NCBI GenBank assembly: GCA_001783035.1
Contig: MFQK01000053.1
Location: forward strand, 726-11,194
Length of the DNA stretch: 10,469 bases
Origin: Candidatus Magasanikbacteria bacterium RIFCSPLOWO2_02_FULL_44_11
GTDB taxonomy: Bacteria > Patescibacteriota > Patescibacteriia > Magasanikbacterales > GWA2-37-8
Direction: 5' to 3'
Shown: in pieces, positions 1 to 5,178 of the stretch
Numbering within the stretch: position 1 is the stretch's first letter
How the letters are laid out: each line of letters starts with the position of its first letter
Translations under genes and position numbers: made by a program
The notes under the pieces: generated by a model
What the model saw: the letters and a program-made list of their open reading frames with translations, nothing else
The model's database searches: none
Told to the model about the DNA's origin: nothing

Positions 1-1900
1 TAATAATAAAAACATCGGCGGTAGAGCGCGGCCAAAGCTCGTGACCGCGGATGGTTTGTTCAATAATTCCGGTTATGGAAACGATGTCGCCGAGGCGGTA
101 TTCATTTGTAGTAATATTCGTGCCTTTTTTTATAGTGACCAGCAATTCGTCGGCGCCATCATCGATATAAAGTTGTGAGGCAAGTCGTTTGGTAATTTCT
201 CCTTCAATGGAAACGAGTTTTCCAGGTTGTTCTGTCGCCTCGGCGATCGATGTTGTAGAAGCGTTAAGGACTGTCTGCGTGCCAATTTGGATTTTCTCGG
301 CTTTGATTCGTGGAATTCCGTTGGCAAGAGACACGACCCCGGTTACGTCGGCCCATTGGCCGAGCGTAAGCGGCGGGAATTGTTTATTTTGTTTGTATAT
401 TTGCAGACCTCCGGTTGCATCGACCAGATACCACGATTGGCTGCTGAAAACACCGGGCATTACCGCCACCTGCCCGCGTACTGTCGTCCGCGTACCGATC
501 GGCAGTTCGCGCGCTTTTGCGATTGAGTGTTTGGCGAGCGGTGGTATGTTTATGGCTTCGCTGGCAATAGTTACGATTTCTTCGGTAATATCGGCGTTAT
601 CTAGTGGCAAAGGCGGTGTGCCCGGAGTAGGCGCAGCCCACCGCCAACCATCGTCGGTCAGTTGATAGCTTTTTTGTCTGCTTATTTTTTCATAAATAAT
701 GCTGTCGGCGAGGGTTGTGCTCGAGCTTAAAAGGTAGACAGTCGCTCCAGTATTCGACAACGATAATCCGGTGGCTGCTTTTGAAAATATTGCATAGGCG
801 CCGCCGGACAGCGTAGTCGACGGCGGTATCGTGAACTGGTTGCCATTATCGAGCACGATTCGCCAAGCCGAGACATCGGCAGTTGAGGTGCCGGTATTGT
901 AGAGTTCTATAAATTCTGAATATATTTCGTCGTCGGGATAGAGCTCGGTGATGCGGATGGGCGTGGTGGTGGGCGCGGCGACCCAAAGGTTGCCGCGATA
1001 GGTGCCGGTTGAGCCACTGGTGCTGGCGGCGGCGATTGTTACAGGCCAAAGCCCGCTTGCCGAAAAGCGATGGTTGATTACTTGCCCTTCATATGTTGAT
1101 GATGCGATGAGCCAGGAATAAAAAATGATGCCTCCGCGCGTGTCGGCGGTTTCACTAACCTGAAGAGTTGTGGTGGTATGTACAATGGCCAGGGTCGGTA
1201 AATTCACTTTCCAATGGATTGTTGGTGGTATGATTGTTTTTGGTGCGGTCGTAGTGATCGTGGTTGGTTTTGGCTCCGGTGGAGCCGGTTTAAGCGGCGG
1301 GCTGTAGATTATAGCGCCGACAGGCTGGTCGATGGGAGTAATATAGTTGGCGTAGCCGGGAGTTGGGTCGGCGGTGCGGGACCAGTCGCTGTCGCGGTCG
1401 TGGTCGTCGCCATCGGTGGCGCGAGCGAGCGCTTCACCTTTTTTTGGTGCCGGAAGCGTTGATCCATAATCGACCCGGTCGGCCGCGATGTTTTTTTGGT
1501 CATATAATATAACGCTGTCGCCGTCATTATTGAGGTAATTTGAACTTAAATTGATTAACAACCACTGTTTGGGCTCGATTATGCCGGTAATTTTGGCGAT
1601 AGTGCAGCTAGTTGAACGATTATCGCAAAGATACCAATCTTCAATATCTATGGCTGAATCGCCAGCATTGAACAGTTCTACCCATTCTTTGCTACCGGTG
1701 ATCGGATTTGGGTAAATTTCGTTGATAATAAGCTGATTTATGGAGATGGAGGTGGAATTTGAGTCTGCAGCCGGTTCTTCGGCGATAATAAGCTGATTTA
1801 TGGAGATGGAGGTGGAATTTGAGTCTGCAGCCGGTTCTTCGGCCTGTGCGGATGGCGCAAACAAGCCGATGATGACGAAAAAAATGAGGTTTAACCACAT
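1..1900 (-). CDS. Secreted lamin-tail-domain / OB-fold protein (C-terminus beyond window)
   Basis: An uninterrupted frame runs from ATG at 1898-1900 to the window edge, giving 633 residues without a stop. Residues 1-20 form a signal peptide ending AQA before EE, a type I signal peptidase site. Residues 21-60 are two identical 20-residue blocks encoded by a DNA tandem repeat. Residues 56-187 form a lamin tail domain (EIYPNP, EWVELFN, DIEDWYL, then NNDGDSVILYD). A Thr/Pro-rich linker leads to a PKD/Ig-like beta domain (about 225-312). A second lamin tail domain spans 315-427 (RITELYPDD, EFIELYN). Residues 463-540 and 543-633 each read as an OB-fold-like domain (TTVRGQVAV...WYLVD; LVSIEGEIT...LYIDDG). 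LTD plus OB-fold order occurs in extracellular nucleases such as ExeM, but no catalytic domain lies inside the window. The product is probably exported and surface-associated. No Shine-Dalgarno is visible; an AT-rich TATAAT lies 22-27 bp upstream of the ATG. Domain calls come from reading motifs, so LTD is firm and OB is moderate. Confidence 0.88.
   Translation of the reverse strand, partial: MWLNLIFFVIIGLFAPSAQAEEPAADSNSTSISINQLIIAEEPAADSNSTSISINQLIINEIYPNPITGSKEWVELFNAGDSAIDIEDWYLCDNRSTSCTIAKITGIIEPKQWLLINLSSNYLNNDGDSVILYDQKNIAADRVDYGSTLPAPKKGEALARATDGDDHDRDSDWSRTADPTPGYANYITPIDQPVGAIIYSPPLKPAPPEPKPTTITTTAPKTIIPPTIHWKVNLPTLAIVHTTTTLQVSETADTRGGIIFYSWLIASSTYEGQVINHRFSASGLWPVTIAAASTSGSTGTYRGNLWVAAPTTTPIRITELYPDDEIYSEFIELYNTGTSTADVSAWRIVLDNGNQFTIPPSTTLSGGAYAIFSKAATGLSLSNTGATVYLLSSSTTLADSIIYEKISRQKSYQLTDDGWRWAAPTPGTPPLPLDNADITEEIVTIASEAINIPPLAKHSIAKARELPIGTRTTVRGQVAVMPGVFSSQSWYLVDATGGLQIYKQNKQFPPLTLGQWADVTGVVSLANGIPRIKAEKIQIGTQTVLNASTTSIAEATEQPGKLVSIEGEITKRLASQLYIDDGADELLVTIKKGTNITTNEYRLGDIVSITGIIEQTIRGHELWPRSTADVFII
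1724..1843. repeat. Perfect 60-bp tandem duplication inside the secreted protein gene
   Basis: Positions 1724-1783 and 1784-1843 are identical base for base, and the identity stops exactly at both outer edges (T1723 vs C1783; G1784 vs C1844). The unit is 20 codons, so the frame is kept. It duplicates protein residues 21-40 as 41-60 (AEEPAADSNSTSISINQLII in shifted phase), directly after the signal peptide cleavage site. No silent differences have accumulated, which points to a recent slippage/duplication event, a contraction-expansion locus, or an assembly artefact. Confidence 0.97.
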
Positions 1901-1921
1901 AGATTGGCTAGATAATAATTA

Positions 1922-1927
1922 ATTATA
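1922..1927 (-). promoter_or_regulatory. Possible -10 box for the LTD protein gene
   Basis: Read on the minus strand this is a perfect TATAAT, about 22 bp before the ATG at 1900, so transcription would start near 1915 and leave about 15 nt of leader. No good -35 hexamer is found at 16-18 bp spacing, so the call rests on the -10 match in a very AT-rich stretch. Confidence 0.35.
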
Positions 1928-1973
1928 TGTTGTTTAGCACATAGCTCATATAGAAAAGATAAATTTTCGTGAA

Positions 1974-2102
1974 ATGAGGATAAGTAAGGTGGTTAATTAT
2001 ATTTTTGAGTTGGTTATGGTCACCGAAGGCGACTATCCCCAATACCTCGTAGTCGAGGAAAGTGAAAAATGTGATTGGCTACGGTATGTTTGTATACACT
2101 AG
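1974..2102 (+). CDS. Possible 42-residue small protein, unrecognised
   Basis: ATG at 1974 opens 42 codons closed by TAG at 2100-2102; a second in-frame ATG at 2016 would give 28 residues. The product starts MRISKVVNYIFEL and is acidic in its second half (EGDYPQ, EESEKCDW) with two cysteines. No Shine-Dalgarno is seen, no family is recognised, and the stop codon falls inside the core of the palindrome at 2088-2113. Two small hairpins also lie inside the frame (2019-2033, 2045-2058), so the segment could instead be a structured RNA or non-functional sequence. Chance remains a serious explanation at this length. Confidence 0.25.
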   Translation: MRISKVVNYIFELVMVTEGDYPQYLVVEESEKCDWLRYVCIH

Positions 2103-2113
2103 TCTATACAAAC
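2088..2113. promoter_or_regulatory. 26-bp near-perfect palindrome, copy 1
   Basis: Left arm GTTTGTATA (2088-2096) and right arm TATACAAAC (2105-2113) are exact reverse complements around a core C-ACTAGT-C whose ACTAGT is itself a palindrome. The only break in symmetry is the C/C pair at 2097 and 2104. Perfect dyad symmetry of this size fits an operator for a homodimeric regulator. The 11+6+11 geometry would also suit a recombinase core site. The binding protein is unknown. Confidence 0.7.
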
Positions 2114-2143
2114 TGGGGATAACTCGGTGCACAAAGTGGATAA
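2114..2143 (-). promoter_or_regulatory. Two DnaA-box-like 9-mers
   Basis: On the minus strand TTATCCCCA (2114-2122) and TTATCCACT (2135-2143) each differ by one base from the DnaA consensus TTATCCACA. They lie 21 bp apart, about two helical turns, in the same orientation. The first abuts the right arm of palindrome copy 1. A weaker plus-strand CTATCCCCA lies at 2033-2041. Downstream sequence (2155-2190) is AT-rich. This could be an origin-like element or a DnaA-controlled regulatory site; dnaA or dnaN is not in the window. Confidence 0.45.
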
Positions 2144-2189
2144 AAAGCTGGTAAGTTTGTCATTTTATATCTAAAATAAGCCAAATATT

Positions 2190-2215
2190 GTTTGTATAGA
2201 CTAGTGTAGACAACA
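2190..2215. promoter_or_regulatory. Palindrome copy 2, inverted relative to copy 1
   Basis: The first 19 bases (2190-2208) equal the reverse complement of copy 1 exactly: GTTTGTATAG, then ACTAGT, then GTA. The right arm has decayed to TAGACAAC. The two copies therefore face each other as inverted repeats with centres 102 bp apart and about 76 bp between them. A 19-bp exact match at this distance is not expected by chance and indicates a shared binding or recombination function. Confidence 0.7.
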
Positions 2216-2280
2216 AATTATGTGTTCAAAGGCTGTTTTTTGGCTAACTTTTAACTAAAAACGGTTCTTTTGGTTAAGGC

Positions 2281-2309
2281 TTGACAAATTGTCACAGAAG
2301 TGCTATACT
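2281..2309 (+). promoter_or_regulatory. Strong sigma70-type promoter for the structured RNA
   Basis: A perfect TTGACA (2281-2286), a 17-bp spacer and TATACT (2304-2309) predict initiation near 2315-2317. A small dyad, TGACA-AAT-TGTCA (2282-2294), overlaps the -35 box and could be an operator. No ORF follows at useful distance, so the promoter appears dedicated to an RNA. Confidence 0.85.
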
Positions 2310-2540
2310 ATATATGTTGATCTTTCAACAATTTAGTTTCCTTACTACAACTTCGGGTGAAGCAGTGGAATCGCAGTTGCTCTCATTATAAAAAGCAGCG
2401 GCAATTCCATACTGCAAAGACGGTATCCTCAAATTAGGTTCCATGACCCACAAGCGATTGGTACCGCCGAGGTAATACCCCCGCGTGGTTGGAAACATTT
2501 TTCTTTTGGGCGCATGAACGCCCCGTCAATCTGACGGACA

Positions 2541-2572
2541 GTTCTCGCTTATTAGAATTTAAAGGCGAGAAC
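2541..2572 (+). promoter_or_regulatory. Candidate antiterminator hairpin
   Basis: GTTCTCGC (2541-2548) pairs perfectly with GCGAGAAC (2565-2572) around a 16-nt loop. The 3' arm is the same segment that forms the 5' arm of the terminator that follows, so the two structures exclude each other. This arrangement is typical of transcription attenuation, where ligand or protein binding to the upstream RNA chooses between them. Confidence 0.55.
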
Positions 2573-2609
2573 CTCAAAATAAAAATAATTGGGTTTACTC
2601 GCCTTTTTT
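2562..2609 (+). terminator. Intrinsic terminator after the structured RNA
   Basis: AAGGCGAG (2562-2569) pairs with CTCGCCTT (2598-2605), and the inner AACCT (2570-2574) pairs with GGGTT (2591-2595). The helix is followed by a T-rich tract (2604-2615). The stem is GC-rich where it matters, so this should be an efficient stop unless the competing hairpin forms. Confidence 0.85.
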
Positions 2610-2653
2610 ATTTTTAATAATAACAGACCTCTAACAAAACAGGACTCTGACGG

Positions 2654-2682
2654 TTGACAGAATAGTTTTTTTTCGGTACCAT
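2654..2682 (+). promoter_or_regulatory. Promoter for the dksA-lspA-comM operon
   Basis: A perfect TTGACA (2654-2659), a 17-bp spacer and TACCAT (2677-2682, four of six consensus bases) predict a start near 2689, about 30 nt before the first gene. Its position just after a terminator suggests the operon need not depend on read-through from the structured RNA. Confidence 0.6.
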
Positions 2683-2718
2683 AAAAAAATAGTATTAACC
2701 AGTTTTATCGAGTATTAT

Positions 2719-3093
2719 ATGGCTAAATCTATCGTAACAAAAACTTCATTTACCGCTGAATTCTTTGATAAAATTAAGGAAATTCTATTAAAAAATAAAA
2801 CGAAGTTTGAAAAAGAATTAAAGAACCAGGAAGGCGATGGTCCGTTTCCGGACTATGGTGATTCCGAAGAGGATAATGCTCGAGAAATTGCCGATTACGA
2901 AGCAAACTTATCAATAGAAAACGATTTACTGCGATCGTTGCGAGATGTGAATTCAGCTTTGAAGCGGATTGAAAAAGGTGACTACGGTATTTGCCGTTAT
3001 TGCAAAAAAGCCATCGAAGAGAGGCGGCTGCTCGCGCGACCAACTTCCAGCGCCTGCGTCGCCTGTAAAAAAACAATCATCCAGGAGGCCTAA
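2719..3093 (+). CDS. DksA/TraR-family zinc-finger transcription regulator
   Basis: The 124-residue protein has the family layout. An N-terminal helix (about 10-38) and a second helix (about 52-86) form the coiled coil, with an acidic turn between them (DYGDSEEDNA, 45-54). The C4 zinc finger GDYGICRYC...ACVAC uses Cys 92, 95, 113 and 116, followed by a short helix. DksA-type proteins insert the coiled-coil tip into the RNA polymerase secondary channel and modulate initiation, often with ppGpp in proteobacteria. An acidic/Ala tip is present, but the exact DksA DxxDxA arrangement is not obvious, so TraR/YteA-like behaviour is equally possible. It is the first gene of a tight cluster: lspA follows after 18 bp. 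No Shine-Dalgarno is visible before the ATG, and the start is chosen because it is the first ATG after the promoter and gives a family-typical length. Confidence 0.9.
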   Translation: MAKSIVTKTSFTAEFFDKIKEILLKNKTKFEKELKNQEGDGPFPDYGDSEEDNAREIADYEANLSIENDLLRSLRDVNSALKRIEKGDYGICRYCKKAIEERRLLARPTSSACVACKKTIIQEA

Positions 3094-3111
3094 GGGGCCG
3101 CTTCGGAAAGT

Positions 3112-3570
3112 ATGACAAAACAACGCACCCTACTTTATGGAATTTTTATCTGTGGTGTGTTTATATATATAGACCGATGGTTTAAATGGCAGTCGTTGCA
3201 CGACTGGTCATTATCGGTACTTATCAATTCCAAATTAGGCTGGCTGCCTTTTTTGAATGACGGTGTCGCTTTTGGGTTACCCGTGCCTATGGCGTGGGTG
3301 AAATTTATAACCGTTCCTTTGATTGTTGGAATGGGCTATTTTATGGCGCGCGAGTATCGGCGCGGTCCGAATATGTCCGAGTGGAAGTTAATCGGATTTA
3401 TGGCGGTTATTTCTGGTGCGGTATCAAATCTTGTTGATCGGCTGGTTTACAATAAGACCATAGACTATATTTTGATTTTCACCGGAGTAATAAACCTGGC
3501 TGATGTAATAATTATTGCCGGTTTTCTACTTTTGTATTTTACGCATAAACGTTTGCCGACGGCAACGTAA
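3112..3570 (+). CDS. lspA: Lipoprotein signal peptidase (SPase II), divergent
   Basis: The 152-residue polytopic membrane protein cleaves the signal peptide of diacylglyceryl-modified prolipoproteins. Four hydrophobic segments are seen (about 6-22, 62-78, 92-108 and 121-143). Family motifs are present in order. D21-R-W-F-K stands where DQxxK is usual. LNDGVAFG (48-55) matches NxGxAFG. SGAVSNLVDR (101-110) corresponds to the GGxxGNxxDR box. NLADVIIIAG (128-137) corresponds to FNxADxxxxxG. The catalytic aspartate pair is therefore D109 and D131. The substitutions DQ to DR, and GGxxGN to SGxxSN, mark it as a diverged member, though the catalytic residues are intact. It lies 18 bp after the dksA-like gene and 15 bp before comM, so it is probably co-transcribed. 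No lipobox protein is encoded in this window. A GGAAAG ahead of the ATG is a weak ribosome-binding site. Confidence 0.88.
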   Translation: MTKQRTLLYGIFICGVFIYIDRWFKWQSLHDWSLSVLINSKLGWLPFLNDGVAFGLPVPMAWVKFITVPLIVGMGYFMAREYRRGPNMSEWKLIGFMAVISGAVSNLVDRLVYNKTIDYILIFTGVINLADVIIIAGFLLLYFTHKRLPTAT

Positions 3571-3575
3571 TGATT

Positions 3576-3582
3576 AAGGAGG
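3576..3582 (+). promoter_or_regulatory. Strong Shine-Dalgarno before comM
   Basis: AAGGAGG lies only 3 nt before the ATG at 3586, a close spacing. It is the best ribosome-binding site in the window and fixes the comM start, since most other genes here lack one. Confidence 0.75.
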
Positions 3583-3585
3583 GTT

Positions 3586-5091
3586 ATGTTTTGTACGCTT
3601 CGTGCGGCCGAACTCGTCGGTCTTGATTGTGTGCCGGTCAATGTGGAAGTTGACCTGCACAAAGGACAAACGAATTTTGCAATTGTCGGTTTGGCCAACG
3701 CCGCTATTAAGGAAGCCAAAGATCGTCTTTATGCGGCTATAAAAAATGCCGGTTTTAACTATCCTTTTAATTTTCGGATTGTTATAAATTTGGCGCCGGC
3801 CGACCTTCATAAGGAAGGTTCGGCCTATGATTTGCCGATGGCGCTAGGAATCGTGGCTCTGAGCAATGGTTGGCAATTTGATGTTCAAGATGCGTTGGTT
3901 GTCGGTGAATTGGCGCTTGATGGTAACGTTCGCCATGTGCGCGGGGTCTTGCCGCTTGCCTTGTGGGCACGCGATCACGGCTTGAAAAGGCTTTTTGTTC
4001 CAGCCGATAATGCCGAAGAGTCAACGCTGGTTGATGGGTTAGTCATTTTTCCCGTGCATCATCTTGGTGAGTTGGTGGAACATTTGCAGGGTAAGCGGCA
4101 AATTGAGCCGTTCGTTGGCAAGGCTTTTGAAAATGAGGTGGTGTTGGCAAGCGATTTAGATTTTTCATTGATCAAAGGACACCACACCGCTAAGCGGGCA
4201 CTCGAAGTCGCTGCCAGCGGGGGACACAATGTTTTGATGAGCGGTCCGCCTGGTTCCGGTAAAACACTTTTGGCTCGTTCTTTGCCTTCGATTTTGCCGC
4301 CGCTTACCGAGCAGGAAAAAATCGAAGTGACGATGGTTTATTCAGTCGCCGAAACGCTCAAAACCAATCTTGTGAAAGAGCGGCCGTTTCGTTCGCCGCA
4401 TCACACGGCATCGGGGGCGGCGCTTATCGGTGGAGGCCATATCCCTCGACCGGGCGAAATTTCTATGGCCCATCGCGGAGTACTTTTTCTCGATGAATTT
4501 CCGGAATTTTCACGAGGTGTTATTGAAAGTTTGCGACAACCACTGGAAGATGGTGTGGTTACAGTCGCGCGGGCGGAACGGACGGTTAGTTTTCCGGCGC
4601 GGTTTATGTTAATAGCCAGCCAAAATCCTTGTCCGTGCGGCTACGCGAGCGATCCCGAACATCCCTGCGTGTGTACCGGGGCGCAGTTGGCGCGATATAA
4701 TAAAAAAATAAGTGGCCCATTGCTCGACCGCATAGATATTCTTTTGGAAGTGCCGCGTTTGCCGGTGGAATCGCTTATGACTAGCACGCGTGCCGAACCA
4801 TCGTCAGCGATTCGGGAGCGTGTCCTTATGGCTCGTGAGCGACAAACACGCCGCTTCAAAGGATTGTCCATACACACTAACAGTGAAATGCAGGGAGAAA
4901 TTTTGGCGCAATTTTGTGAAATAGATCAACCGTCATGGGAGCTTGTTAGGCAAGCTGTTGAGCGATATAAATTATCGGCTCGGGCGTATAATCGCGTGCT
5001 CAAAGTCAGTCGCACCATCGCCGACTTGGCCGGAAGTGAAAATATTCAGCTGCCACATCTGGCCGAGGCTTTGCAGTTCCGATTATCCTAG
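3586..5091 (+). CDS. comM: ComM / YifB-family Mg-chelatase-like AAA+ helicase
   Basis: The 501 residues match the ComM/YifB family in length and layout. An N-terminal Lon-protease-like ChlI domain (about 1-165) starts in family style (LVGLDCVPVNVEVDL, FAIVGLANAAIKEAKDR, NLAPADLHKEGSAYDLP). The AAA+ core has Walker A GPPGSGKT (220-227), FRSPHHTAS (268-276), Walker B VLFLDEF (299-305) and an arginine motif DRIDI (381-385). A four-cysteine cluster NPCPCGYAS...CVC (Cys 349, 351, 361, 363) probably binds zinc. The C-terminal Mg-chelatase helical domain includes SARAYNRVLKVSRTIADL (464-481). ComM is a hexameric branch-migration motor that helps integrate single-stranded DNA taken up in natural transformation in proteobacteria. 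Many Patescibacteria also carry it. No residue appears missing. It is the last gene of the dksA-lspA-comM cluster, with a terminator 6 bp after the stop. Confidence 0.95.
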   Translation: MFCTLRAAELVGLDCVPVNVEVDLHKGQTNFAIVGLANAAIKEAKDRLYAAIKNAGFNYPFNFRIVINLAPADLHKEGSAYDLPMALGIVALSNGWQFDVQDALVVGELALDGNVRHVRGVLPLALWARDHGLKRLFVPADNAEESTLVDGLVIFPVHHLGELVEHLQGKRQIEPFVGKAFENEVVLASDLDFSLIKGHHTAKRALEVAASGGHNVLMSGPPGSGKTLLARSLPSILPPLTEQEKIEVTMVYSVAETLKTNLVKERPFRSPHHTASGAALIGGGHIPRPGEISMAHRGVLFLDEFPEFSRGVIESLRQPLEDGVVTVARAERTVSFPARFMLIASQNPCPCGYASDPEHPCVCTGAQLARYNKKISGPLLDRIDILLEVPRLPVESLMTSTRAEPSSAIRERVLMARERQTRRFKGLSIHTNSEMQGEILAQFCEIDQPSWELVRQAVERYKLSARAYNRVLKVSRTIADLAGSENIQLPHLAEALQFRLS

Positions 5092-5096
5092 ATTAC

Positions 5097-5127
5097 AAAA
5101 AACAACCCATAAATATGAGTTGTTTTT
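5097..5127 (+). terminator. Bidirectional intrinsic terminator after comM
   Basis: AAAACAAC (5099-5106) pairs with GTTGTTTT (5119-5126), extended by CATA/TATG in the loop, with A-run and T-run on either side. It ends the comM transcript. Read on the minus strand it also has a T tract and can end the transcript of the 107-residue gene at 5179-5502. Confidence 0.8.
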
Positions 5128-5132
5128 AGATG

Positions 5133-5153
5133 TGCCGACGAAGTGCGTCGGCA
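5133..5153. repeat. GC-rich perfect hairpin, possibly a dispersed repeat
   Basis: TGCCGACG (5133-5140) and CGTCGGCA (5146-5153) form a perfect 8-bp stem with a 5-nt loop, and GGCAC at 5154-5158 repeats part of the left arm's complement. It stands out against AT-rich surroundings and has no T tract. It resembles small intergenic palindromic elements, but only one copy is visible in this window. Confidence 0.45.
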
Positions 5154-5178
5154 GGCACCTCCCTGCGTTGTGTCCTGG

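Larger units (their letters stand above)
2315..2609 (+). ncRNA. Unassigned highly structured RNA (candidate ncRNA or riboswitch-like leader)
   Basis: The transcript predicted from the upstream promoter folds into a consistent set of helices visible by eye. There is a 5' hairpin TGTTGA/TCAACA (2315-2330). A closing stem pairs 2336-2341 with 2491-2496 (GTTTCC/GGAAAC) and 2344-2348 with 2485-2489. Inside it are three elements: hairpin CTTC-GGGT-GAAG (2351-2362); a long arm 2363-2371 with 2404-2414, continuing as 2373-2381 with 2394-2402; and an arm 2422-2430 with 2469-2479 containing an inner stem 2437-2442/2460-2465. Downstream lie hairpins 2508-2523 and 2523-2537, then a terminator. Bases 2442-2450 could also pair with 2507-2516 as a pseudoknot. 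I find no hallmark of RNase P, tmRNA, SRP RNA, 6S RNA or T-box. It may act alone, or as a leader controlling the dksA-lspA-comM operon 100 nt downstream. Confidence 0.65.
1901..2718. other. 818-bp intergenic region between divergent genes
   Basis: No gene longer than about 42 codons is seen on either strand. The left third is AT-rich with a possible short ORF and two small hairpins (2019-2033 and 2045-2058). The middle holds the paired near-palindromes and DnaA-box-like 9-mers. A 10-bp-stem hairpin (2251-2260 with 2268-2277) sits directly upstream of a strong plus-strand promoter. The right part is a structured RNA with terminator, then the promoter of the downstream operon. Each item is listed separately. 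Confidence 0.8.

Noticed and set aside
189..665. Open plus-strand frame of 158 codons
   Set aside because: It lies opposite the well-supported LTD/OB-fold gene, shows low-complexity composition and matches no family. It is an antisense shadow.
1724..1843. Tandem repeat as a CRISPR or spacer-repeat array
   Set aside because: The copies are directly adjacent with no spacers and lie in frame inside a coding sequence.
2045..2070. GAGGAAAGT at 2055-2063, similar to the conserved CR-I start of RNase P RNA (GAGGAAAGTCC)
   Set aside because: The following bases do not match, no ACAGAAA or other P4-partner motif lies downstream, and the surroundings are AT-rich with a different hairpin pattern.
2088..2215. 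Palindromes as the chromosomal dif site
   Set aside because: The symmetry runs through the full arms rather than only the inner bases, there are two copies, and the sequence does not resemble the known XerC/XerD arms. Kept only as a geometric analogy.
2315..2609. Structured RNA as tmRNA, SRP RNA, 6S RNA or T-box leader
   Set aside because: No tRNA-like TPsiC end or GGGG start for tmRNA, no GGAAGGAAGCAGCC-type SRP loop, no single long rod with central bubble for 6S, and no AGGGTGG-ACCGCG T-box or aminoacyl-tRNA synthetase gene downstream. GCGTGGTTGG at 2483-2492 only superficially resembles a T-box.
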